Position numbers and translations under genes: made by a program
Shown: piece by piece, positions 7,589 through 14,431 of the stretch
Numbering within the stretch: the stretch's first letter is position 1
How the letters are laid out: every line of letters starts with the position of its first letter
Source: Kordiimonadaceae bacterium
GTDB lineage: Bacteria; Pseudomonadota; Alphaproteobacteria; Sphingomonadales; Emcibacteraceae
Assembly (NCBI GenBank): GCA_018699075.1
Contig: JABIPV010000187.1
Span: forward strand, 1 to 19,793
Length of the DNA stretch: 19,793 nt
Direction of reading: 5' to 3'
The notes under the pieces: generated by a model
Database searches by the model: none
Told to the model about the DNA's origin: nothing
Seen by the model: the letters and a program-made list of their open reading frames with translations, nothing else

Positions 7589-9076
7589 ATGAAGATGCCA
7601 GAACCAGAACAAGCTATTTTGGACCAGTTGCCTGAACTTCACAGGCGACTGTCCAATTTGCTTGGTGAAGATGGTCTTGTGACAACGGAACATGGCCGGA
7701 AGGTTTTCGAAAGCGACGGATTAACCGCTTACAAACAAAGCCCGATGATTGTCGCCCTACCCTCTACCACATCGCAAGTAAGTGACGTTCTTAAAATATG
7801 TGATGAGATGAACATTAAAGTTGTCCCTAGAGGAGCCGGCACTTCACTGTCAGGCGGAGCATTGCCCTTGGCTGATGGCTTGATGCTTGGCTTATCAAGA
7901 CTTAATCGAATTTTGGATATTGATTATGACAATCGCTGTGCTGTTGTGGAATGTGGGGTCACAAACCTTGGTATTACGAACGCTGTATCTGAAGACGGTT
8001 TTTATTATGCGCCGGACCCGTCCAGCCAAATCGCCTGCACCATTGGCGGCAATGTTGCTGAAAATTCCGGTGGGGTTCATTGTTTAAAATATGGACTGAC
8101 CACTAACAATATATTAGGCGTAAAACTGATCCTCATGTCAGGTGAAATTTTGGAAATAGGCGGTAAATATTTACAAGAAAGCGATTATGACCTTCTTGGA
8201 CTTATCACAGGATCAGAAGGACTTCTGGGTGTGGTGACAGAAGTAACCGTGCGTATTTTACCAAAACCAGATACTGTCCACGCCATGCTAATTGGGTTTG
8301 GTGATGTGGAAAGCGCCGGAGCCTGCGTTTCTGAGACCATTGCGTCTGGTATTATCCCCGCAGGCATGGAAATGATGGATAATATCGCCATCAATGCTGC
8401 AGAAGATTATTGCCACGCCGGTTACCCCCGTGATGCCGCCGCCATACTCATTGCGGAGTTTGATGGCATCACCAGTGAAGTTGATTATTTCATCGACCGC
8501 GTTTCAAAAATTGCTAAAAAGTTAAACGCCACATCCATCGCCATCAGCAAATCAGAAGAAGAACGAAATGGTTTTTGGGCAGGGCGAAAAGCTGCTTTCC
8601 CAGCAGTTGGAAGAATATCACCCGATTATTACTGCATGGATGGATCAATCCCCCGTAAGAAATTACCAGAAATTCTAAAGCGTATGAAAGAACTATCGGA
8701 ACAATACGGGCTTAAAGTTGCCAATGTTTTTCATGCAGGCGACGGAAATCTACATCCATTGATCCTCTATGATGCCAATATACCGGGCGAGCTTATAAAA
8801 GCAGAGGACTTTGGTGCAGACATCTTGAAACTATGTGTACAAATGGGTGGGGCATTAACGGGTGAACATGGGGTCGGCGTTGAAAAGCGAGATTTAATGC
8901 CGGAAATGTTCACAAAAGATGATCTCAACCAGCAAGAACGGCTCAAATGTGCCTTTGATCCTAAACATAGATTAAATCCTGGTAAGATGTTCCCTGAGCT
9001 TCACCGCTGCGCTGAACTTGGCAAGGTGCACGTACATGGCGGCAAGTTACTGTTTCCAGAAATACCGCGTTTTTAA
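7589..9076 (+). CDS. glcD: FAD-linked oxidase, glycolate oxidase GlcD-like subunit
   Basis: A 495-residue FAD-binding PCMH-type oxidase. The FAD loop is PRGAGTSLSGGALPLADGLM at about residues 82-101, followed by CTIGGNVAENSGGVHCLKYG. The C-terminal part carries VFHAGDGNLHP and GGALTGEHGVGVEKRDLMP, the usual signature of the GlcD/D-lactate dehydrogenase branch, with histidines near the active site. It oxidises a 2-hydroxyacid such as glycolate or D-lactate to the 2-oxoacid, together with GlcE and GlcF; the exact substrate here is open. The ATG at 7589 is preceded by AGAGG. Its stop codon shares one base with the next start, so the subunits are translationally coupled. The symbol reflects family membership; a related role for a different hydroxyacid is possible because the surrounding genes are not a standard glc operon. 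Confidence 0.9.
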   Translation: MKMPEPEQAILDQLPELHRRLSNLLGEDGLVTTEHGRKVFESDGLTAYKQSPMIVALPSTTSQVSDVLKICDEMNIKVVPRGAGTSLSGGALPLADGLMLGLSRLNRILDIDYDNRCAVVECGVTNLGITNAVSEDGFYYAPDPSSQIACTIGGNVAENSGGVHCLKYGLTTNNILGVKLILMSGEILEIGGKYLQESDYDLLGLITGSEGLLGVVTEVTVRILPKPDTVHAMLIGFGDVESAGACVSETIASGIIPAGMEMMDNIAINAAEDYCHAGYPRDAAAILIAEFDGITSEVDYFIDRVSKIAKKLNATSIAISKSEEERNGFWAGRKAAFPAVGRISPDYYCMDGSIPRKKLPEILKRMKELSEQYGLKVANVFHAGDGNLHPLILYDANIPGELIKAEDFGADILKLCVQMGGALTGEHGVGVEKRDLMPEMFTKDDLNQQERLKCAFDPKHRLNPGKMFPELHRCAELGKVHVHGGKLLFPEIPRF

Positions 9077-10212
9077 TGACTGAAAATTATTCTCCATCAA
9101 TCATAAAAGACGTTTCAGATATCATCAGTGATCATATCGTCCGCGAATGCCCGTTAGACATTCGAACAAATGGTAGTTTGATTAAACTCGGCCACCCTAT
9201 GGTAACCAAATCCGCTTTGAGCTTGAAAAATTTCAACCAGATTACCCTTTATGAACCAGAAGAACTGGTGATTACTTTAGGGCCGGGTGTCAACCTAACT
9301 GAATTAAAAAGCACCTTAAAAGATAAAAACCAAGAACTTCGGTTTGAACCGCCTGATTATGGTCCTCTTCTTGGTAATCTAGCAGGACAAGGTTCTATTG
9401 GTGGTATCATTGGATGCAATCTTTCAGGACCAAAACGTTTTATGGCGGGTGCCGCACGTGATTTCATCCTTGGTGTTGAAGGCGTATCAGGTTACGGACA
9501 TGGCTTTAAAGCAGGCGGCAGAGTTGTTAAAAACGTCACCGGATATGATGTAAGTAAATTGGTAACGGGTGCCTACGGTACGCTCGCCGGTTTAACCAGC
9601 TTCACCCTTAAATTATCCCCATTGGCAGAAGCGGAAATTTCAATCATCGTCCATGGCTTAGATAATGTCGAAGCCATTAAACTGATGTCAAAAATTGCCA
9701 TTTGTCCCTTTGAAACAAGTGGTCTTGCATATGTACCCGAAAATATTTCAACAAAAAAATCATCCCTTATGGTGGTTAGAATAGAAGGCGTGAGCGCATC
9801 GTTAAAAGAACGCACTGATGCCATTTTAAAAATCATTGGCTCCCGGTCATTTGAAATCTGTCAAAGTGAGGAAAGCAAAATCATCTGGAAAGCCATCTGC
9901 GATGTTGAGCCATTTAACCCACCAACAAACATTCCTTTATGGAAAATTTCTGTGCCACCATCACAAGCCGCGGATGTAATAGCAAAACATAATCCAGATT
10001 TTTATTATTTTGATTGGGCGGGCGGGCTTATCTGGATGTCCTCAAATGATATTCCAAAATTAAAAAGTGGCGCTTTTTGGTTAATTAGAGGTCCCAATAA
10101 GGGTCTTCCTTTTACCAATCAAAAAGACCCGGTCACAAAAGCACTGATGCAAAGAGTAAAAAACTCATTTGACCCGAAAAATATTCTTAATCCCAAAAGA
10201 TTGGGGATTTAA
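9076..10212 (+). CDS. glcE: Glycolate oxidase GlcE-like FAD-binding subunit
   Basis: A 378-residue second FAD-binding subunit, shorter than GlcD as usual. Family marks are LVITLGPGVNLTELKSTL, then RFEPPDYGPLLG, GSIGGIIGCNLSGPKRFMAG, and the strong GlcE motif GGRVVKNVTGYDVSKLVTGA. The end resembles the family's C-terminal helix (NSFDPKNILNPKRLGI). GlcE lacks the full C-terminal catalytic domain of GlcD and is needed for complex activity. The ATG at 9076 overlaps the GlcD stop by one base, and the stop is 2 bp before GlcF, so stoichiometric co-expression is expected. Confidence 0.9.
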   Translation: MTENYSPSIIKDVSDIISDHIVRECPLDIRTNGSLIKLGHPMVTKSALSLKNFNQITLYEPEELVITLGPGVNLTELKSTLKDKNQELRFEPPDYGPLLGNLAGQGSIGGIIGCNLSGPKRFMAGAARDFILGVEGVSGYGHGFKAGGRVVKNVTGYDVSKLVTGAYGTLAGLTSFTLKLSPLAEAEISIIVHGLDNVEAIKLMSKIAICPFETSGLAYVPENISTKKSSLMVVRIEGVSASLKERTDAILKIIGSRSFEICQSEESKIIWKAICDVEPFNPPTNIPLWKISVPPSQAADVIAKHNPDFYYFDWAGGLIWMSSNDIPKLKSGAFWLIRGPNKGLPFTNQKDPVTKALMQRVKNSFDPKNILNPKRLGI

Positions 10213-10214
10213 TC

Positions 10215-11495
10215 ATGCAAACTCACTTTTCTGAAAAACAACTGAATGAAACCGCCATCGCCGAGGCAGACAAAATCATCAGAAGCTGTGTACATTGTGG
10301 ATTTTGTACCGCCACCTGCCCAACTTATGTATTACTAGGTAATGAACTAGATAGCCCACGCGGGCGTATTTACCTGATCAAAGAAATGCTGGAAAACGAC
10401 CGAGCGGCTACAAAGGTTGAAGCAGAGCATATTGATAAATGTCTTTCATGTTTGGCGTGCACCACAACCTGCCCGTCAGGGGTTGATTATATGCATCTTG
10501 TTGATCATGCCAGAACACATATTGAAAAAACCTATAAAAGACCCTTTATGGATAGGATGCTTCGCAATATTCTTGCTTTTGTCATGCCGAACCGCGAAAT
10601 TTTTAAGCTGGCCTTAATCGCATCAAAGATCCTAAAGCCCTTTAAAGGATTGTTGCCAAAAGCTTTCAAACCGATGTTTGACCTTGCCCCATCTGGCAAA
10701 GTATCGAAAGAGAAAACACCCGAGCTCACAAAAGCCTCAGGAGAGCGAAAATACCGCATGGGGTTACATGCGGGCTGTGTACAGCAAGTAATAGGAGAGA
10801 ATATCAATCTGGCTACAGCAGAATTTTTAAAACGTCGCGGAGTGGAACTTATTAATCCACCGCAAATCGGCTGTTGCGGCGCCCTAACGCTTCACCTAGG
10901 CAAAGAAAAACAAAGTTTAGAAACCACAAAAGCTTATATCGATGGCTGGATTGAAGAAATAAACAATGAAAACTTAGATGCCATCGTTATCAATACATCT
11001 GGGTGCGGTACAACAATCAAAGATTATGGCCATCTGTTTAAAGATGACCCAGAATATACTGATAAAGCCAAGCTCATATCTGCGCTAGCAAAAGACATTA
11101 CCGAAGTGATTGACAATATTGGTCTTGGAGAAACATCCCTCGAACAGAATTTAACCGTCGCCTATCATTCTGCCTGTTCCTTGCAACACGGACAAAAGAT
11201 CATCGACATACCCCAAAAACTGCTGGCCGAAGCAGGTTTTACTATAAAAAACATCAACGAAAGCCATCTTTGCTGTGGCTCCGCCGGAACCTATAACATT
11301 ATGCAGCCAGAGATCGCTACTTCATTACGAGACCGAAAAGTTTCAAATATTGAAAAAACCAAACCCGACATCATCGCCGCCGGTAACCTAGGCTGTATGA
11401 TCCAAATCGCCTCCGGCACAAATATCCCCATGGTTCATACGATAGAATTGCTCAATTGGGCAACTGGTGGCATCAAGCCCTCAGGCCTCAAATAA
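10215..11495 (+). CDS. glcF: Glycolate oxidase GlcF-like iron-sulfur subunit
   Basis: A 426-residue protein with two CX2CX2CX3CP ferredoxin motifs, CVHCGFCTATCP (Cys25, 28, 31, 35) and CLSCLACTTTCP (Cys76, 79, 82, 86), each expected to bind a 4Fe-4S cluster. Two cysteine-rich CCG domains follow: IGCCGALTLHLG at about residues 217-228 and ESHLCCGSAGTYNIM near residue 355. This layout is that of GlcF, which passes electrons from the flavin subunits to the quinone pool at the membrane. GGGGAT precedes the ATG at 10215. It is the last gene of the operon; the following 99 bp show no clear intrinsic terminator. Confidence 0.92.
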   Translation: MQTHFSEKQLNETAIAEADKIIRSCVHCGFCTATCPTYVLLGNELDSPRGRIYLIKEMLENDRAATKVEAEHIDKCLSCLACTTTCPSGVDYMHLVDHARTHIEKTYKRPFMDRMLRNILAFVMPNREIFKLALIASKILKPFKGLLPKAFKPMFDLAPSGKVSKEKTPELTKASGERKYRMGLHAGCVQQVIGENINLATAEFLKRRGVELINPPQIGCCGALTLHLGKEKQSLETTKAYIDGWIEEINNENLDAIVINTSGCGTTIKDYGHLFKDDPEYTDKAKLISALAKDITEVIDNIGLGETSLEQNLTVAYHSACSLQHGQKIIDIPQKLLAEAGFTIKNINESHLCCGSAGTYNIMQPEIATSLRDRKVSNIEKTKPDIIAAGNLGCMIQIASGTNIPMVHTIELLNWATGGIKPSGLK

Positions 11496-11594
11496 CCTAA
11501 TGAATAAACCAAAAAAGAAAATCAATTTACTCTGACCTCTGACCCCCTTGCTTCTAAAGGAAAAGTCGTTACGCAAAGTGCTGCTATAATAAAA

Positions 11595-11972
11595 TTAGTT
11601 ATTTTTATTATTATTTTCATTTTCTCTTATTCTCTCAATTAGAACCTTTGCTTCCGCATGACCATTCGAACCCATACCATTATTTAAGACCATAACAGTT
11701 CCATATTTTTGACCGCCAACAGCTGGTACATATACTGATTGTGTATTTAAAATTGGTTTAGTAGCCATTTTCAACCACCTTAATGCTGTTTTGGTATCGC
11801 CAGCAATATAAGCATCTTTTCCCAAAGAATACTGAACATTCTTGTCACCCCCAATAGCAAAACACTTGCGCTGTTCTGTCGATCCCACAGGCAAAGTATC
11901 ACAGCGAAACCCAATAGAAGTACAGCCAGTGATATTTGCAGATAATATAATTATAAGGATAATGTTCTTCAT
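11595..11972 (-). CDS. Small lipoprotein, hypothetical, with one Sel1/TPR-like segment
   Basis: The start is taken as the ATG at 11972 because GGGGAG lies six bases upstream; an upstream TTG at 11987 has no comparable site. The 125-residue product has a short hydrophobic leader, MKNIILIIILSANITGC, ending in a lipobox-like ITGC, so it should be lipid-anchored. The middle contains YSLGKDAYIAGDTKTALRWL, a single tetratricopeptide/Sel1-like helix pair. The tail is very rich in Asn and Lys and coded by AAT repeats. It follows the Sel1-repeat gene by 47 bp on the same strand and is probably co-transcribed. I recognise no defined family beyond this. Confidence 0.7.
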   Translation of the reverse strand: MKNIILIIILSANITGCTSIGFRCDTLPVGSTEQRKCFAIGGDKNVQYSLGKDAYIAGDTKTALRWLKMATKPILNTQSVYVPAVGGQKYGTVMVLNNGMGSNGHAEAKVLIERIRENENNNKNN

Positions 11973-12019
11973 AAGCTCCCCAATCAATAATTACAATTTT
12001 AAATTATTTATATAGTTGG

Positions 12020-13081
12020 TTATTGTTTTCTTTCCAATAACCAGTTTTCTGCCAGTTTTTCTGCTTCGGTAGTTTGTTCGGTGGACATGCCAGGTGCTAA
12101 TGATTTTATAATACCTTGTTCTTTAGTTTCATCGGTAGATTTAGTAATTAGAAACCATTTAGTTGCTTCAACTATATCTTGTGGCACTCCATCACCATTT
12201 ACATACATCATTCCAAGGTTGAATTGCGCTTGGGCATCACCATTATTGGCAGCAAGCAGAAACCATTTTTTAGCTTCTAAAAAATTCACTTTTATTCCTT
12301 GTCCAGTTAAGTTCATAAAACCTAATTGGTATTGTGCATTAATATTATTTAAATCGGCGGCTTTCTGAAGCTCTTCTACAGCAATATCATATTCCTTTAT
12401 GTAAATGGCAACTTCAGCTTTTTCCAAATACTCTCTTCCAATTACATCGTCATCGATTTTTATTGAAATCCCTAAAGACTGTAGTCTTTGTATAGCTTGT
12501 TGGTGGTTATTTTGTGCTGCAGATTTAATCCACTTTAAGGATTCAAAATAGTCAATTTCTGTGCCTATACCAAATTGATAAATTGCACCCAGCATATATT
12601 GAGATTCTTTTAATCCTTGAATTGCAGCTTTTAGATGCCATTCAAATCCCTCTTTGGGATTAACATCAACACCAATCCCTTGCATGTATTGAATGCCTGC
12701 AGAAGCCGCTGCTTTTAAATGACCATTATTTGCTGCCTTTAAATTCCATTTAAAAGCTTCTTTTTCGTTCTTTTCTATATAACGCCCACTGAGTAAATGA
12801 GTGCCAAAAATAAACTGAGCTTCAACATGATTGTTTTCAGCAGATTGTTTCAAATAGCTGATAGCTTTATTTGTGTCCTTATTTACACCAAATCCGTCTA
12901 AAAACATTGAATGCAATAGATATTGTGCTTCAGAATTTCCTTTTTCCGCTTCAATTACAAACTCTTTAGCAGCGGTTTCAAAGTCTCCACTTTGTACTGC
13001 TTCTAAGCCTTTCACTAAGTCTGCAAATAGTAGCTGATAGCTACAGAAATAAATAATGAAAATTTTAAAAAATATATTCAT
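12020..13081 (-). CDS. Secreted Sel1-repeat (SLR) protein
   Basis: A 353-residue protein. A hydrophobic leader (MNIFFKIFIIYFCSYQLLFA) suggests export to the periplasm. At least six Sel1-like repeats of about 36 residues follow, with the pattern A-x-x-x-L-G-x-x-[YF]-x-x-G-x-G: for example AQYLLHSMFLDGFGV, AQYQLGFMNLTGQGI and AQFNLGMMYVNGDGVPQD. Sel1 repeats form alpha-solenoids for protein-protein contacts; no catalytic residues are expected. The ribosome site is weak (GTGGGG). The gene is visibly more AT-rich than the glc block. The partner could be the small lipoprotein encoded next to it; its function in the envelope is unknown. Confidence 0.85.
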   Translation of the reverse strand: MNIFFKIFIIYFCSYQLLFADLVKGLEAVQSGDFETAAKEFVIEAEKGNSEAQYLLHSMFLDGFGVNKDTNKAISYLKQSAENNHVEAQFIFGTHLLSGRYIEKNEKEAFKWNLKAANNGHLKAAASAGIQYMQGIGVDVNPKEGFEWHLKAAIQGLKESQYMLGAIYQFGIGTEIDYFESLKWIKSAAQNNHQQAIQRLQSLGISIKIDDDVIGREYLEKAEVAIYIKEYDIAVEELQKAADLNNINAQYQLGFMNLTGQGIKVNFLEAKKWFLLAANNGDAQAQFNLGMMYVNGDGVPQDIVEATKWFLITKSTDETKEQGIIKSLAPGMSTEQTTEAEKLAENWLLERKQ

Positions 13082-13272
13082 GAGGCCCCACTCAGTTATT
13101 TGACATTCATTAATTTAGCAATGCATGAGAGTTTATCAAGTAATCTTTTAATTCTAGGATCGAGGATGGGATCGAGGGATACAATATTAAATTATTTTAT
13201 CATTTGTAATCAACATCTTAACCCTTTTTCACGTATTATTTCACAGCTACGGTCTAAACCCTCAACTCTCTC

Positions 13273-14286
13273 TTAAGCATTACACGCCTGAAACAATGCA
13301 TCGACCAGTTTTTGCGTTTTTAAAGATGCCGTCATAGATCGTTCGGACTGCGCACCGCTAGGATCATTGCAGAGTTTTATGAAACTTTCGATCATATGCA
13401 ATTTTTGCGATTTTTCGCTTTTGATTTTTATGATTTTCCAATTGTCTGGCTCATCAAGATCCGCTCTTATGGTGTAGCCCAGATCATAATGACCGTCGGA
13501 AAAATCAAAACCCTTATTCCAATCAAGGACAAAGTCATCCATTCTGATCATGCCTTTATCACAGACAATATCCAAATCGGTAAGTAGAACACCCGAATTA
13601 AAGCCAAAATCGAAGCTGGACATTTTCCCATCTTTAAAAATAACAGCACCTGAGCCGCGAATGATAACGCCCGTATCCGCATCTTTTTCACTAAAGGCTG
13701 TCATCTGTTCAATATCCGCGTCTGTATCCAAAAATTCAACAATCGCGCGCATGTTATACCATGCAAGATCACCCACTGAACCGAGCGGTTCTTTTTCGGG
13801 GTCAAAACGTATATTATTCTTGTCATCAAAGGGATAATAAAATGTTGTCCTGATTAATTTTGGTGCGCCAATTTCCGCGTGCATGGTTTGTTTTATTTGT
13901 GCGCTGCGGGGGCTATGGACAAAATGGGTGCCGTCTAAAAAAGCAACCTTGTTTGCCCGTGCGGCAGTTATAATATTTAAAAGCGATGCTTCATTTTGAA
14001 AGGGTTTTTCGGCGAAAACATGTTTGCCTGCATTTGCGGATGCAACCGATATTTCTTCGCGTACCATGGTCGGGGTGGCCACATAAACGGCATCAATCTT
14101 ATCAGAAGCAATCATATCTTGCCATGTGGCAAAGACATTTTCGATTTTATAATCACTTGCAAACTGGGCCGCACTCTCTTCGCGTCTGCTGGATACCGCG
14201 CTAATGACGGCATCCGGTGTTTCGGCGACGGCATCTGCCACCACCCCGGCAATAAAGCCTGATCCTATAATTCCAATTTTTAAAAT
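13273..14286 (-). CDS. Gfo/Idh/MocA family oxidoreductase, apparently with an ATT start
   Basis: The first canonical start in frame is GTG at 14244, which would delete the nucleotide-binding motif. The frame continues upstream as MLKIGIIGSGFIAGVV (first residue taken as Met), containing the G-x-x-G-x-G-x-I of a dinucleotide-binding fold. The codon that begins this natural N-terminus is ATT at 14286-14284, with AGGAG (14299-14295) eight bases upstream. From there the protein has 337 residues. EKPFQNEASLL near residues 108-118 is the conserved EKP of the family. Members are NAD(P)-dependent dehydrogenases, aldo-keto-type or glycosidase-like enzymes acting on sugars and inositols. The C-terminal domain is normal in length. 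The substrate is unknown; a link to the 3-keto-sugar genes at the left end is only thematic. Confidence 0.85.
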   Translation of the reverse strand: MLKIGIIGSGFIAGVVADAVAETPDAVISAVSSRREESAAQFASDYKIENVFATWQDMIASDKIDAVYVATPTMVREEISVASANAGKHVFAEKPFQNEASLLNIITAARANKVAFLDGTHFVHSPRSAQIKQTMHAEIGAPKLIRTTFYYPFDDKNNIRFDPEKEPLGSVGDLAWYNMRAIVEFLDTDADIEQMTAFSEKDADTGVIIRGSGAVIFKDGKMSSFDFGFNSGVLLTDLDIVCDKGMIRMDDFVLDWNKGFDFSDGHYDLGYTIRADLDEPDNWKIIKIKSEKSQKLHMIESFIKLCNDPSGAQSERSMTASLKTQKLVDALFQACNA

Positions 14287-14294
14287 GTCCCACT

Positions 14295-14299
14295 CTCCT
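14295..14299 (-). promoter_or_regulatory. Ribosome binding site deciding the ATT start of the Gfo/Idh gene
   Basis: AGGAG on the minus strand, eight bases before ATT at 14286. The GTG that overlaps this region (one base after AGGAG) is in another frame and far too close to serve. No ATG, GTG or TTG lies in the right frame between the upstream TAA near 14398 and 14244; the only near-cognate alternatives are ATT 14286 and a CTG near 14363 without a ribosome site. Confidence 0.6.
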
Positions 14300-14303
14300 C
14301 TTA

Positions 14304-14361
14304 TTGCATTATCGTGCTGTTGGTTGCAATTATCGTGCTGTTGGTCGCAATTATCATACAG
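14304..14361. repeat. Short tandem repeat, units of 20-21 bp (about 2.8 copies)
   Basis: Unit 1 at 14304-14323, unit 2 at 14324-14344 and a partial, diverged unit 3 at 14345-14361. The shared part is ATTATCGTGCTGTTGG with a TTGCA/TCGCA lead. Units 1 and 2 differ by one inserted A. The array sits directly upstream of the Gfo/Idh ribosome site and upstream of the divergent ABC permease gene. On the minus strand each unit contains GATAAT, a -10-like hexamer. It could be a regulator-binding array or a slippage product. Confidence 0.75.
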
Positions 14362-14376
14362 TTTATCGATTTTTAC

Positions 14377-14404
14377 TTGACCATATGGATGCCAAGTTTA
14401 TCTT
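14377..14404 (+). promoter_or_regulatory. Candidate sigma-70-like promoter for the ABC permease
   Basis: TTGACC at 14377-14382 and TATCTT at 14399-14404 are separated by 16 bp, about 28 bp before the ATG at 14432. The hexamers match the consensus at five and four of six positions. It is judged by eye only, and an AT-rich region will produce such matches by chance. Confidence 0.35.
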
Positions 14405-14431
14405 TTTACCCGTATATTAGGGAAGAGAATA

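Noticed and set aside
11586..11611. Perfect AT-only inverted repeat (ATAATAAAA ... TTTTATTAT) as a bidirectional terminator
   Set aside because: It consists only of A and T, overlaps the AAT-repeat end of the lipoprotein gene, and is expected by chance in this composition.
13150..13185. Imperfect direct repeat (ATCGAGGATGGG / ATCGAGGGAT) in the gap between the Sel1 and Gfo/Idh genes
   Set aside because: Two short imperfect copies only; no structure or function is supported.
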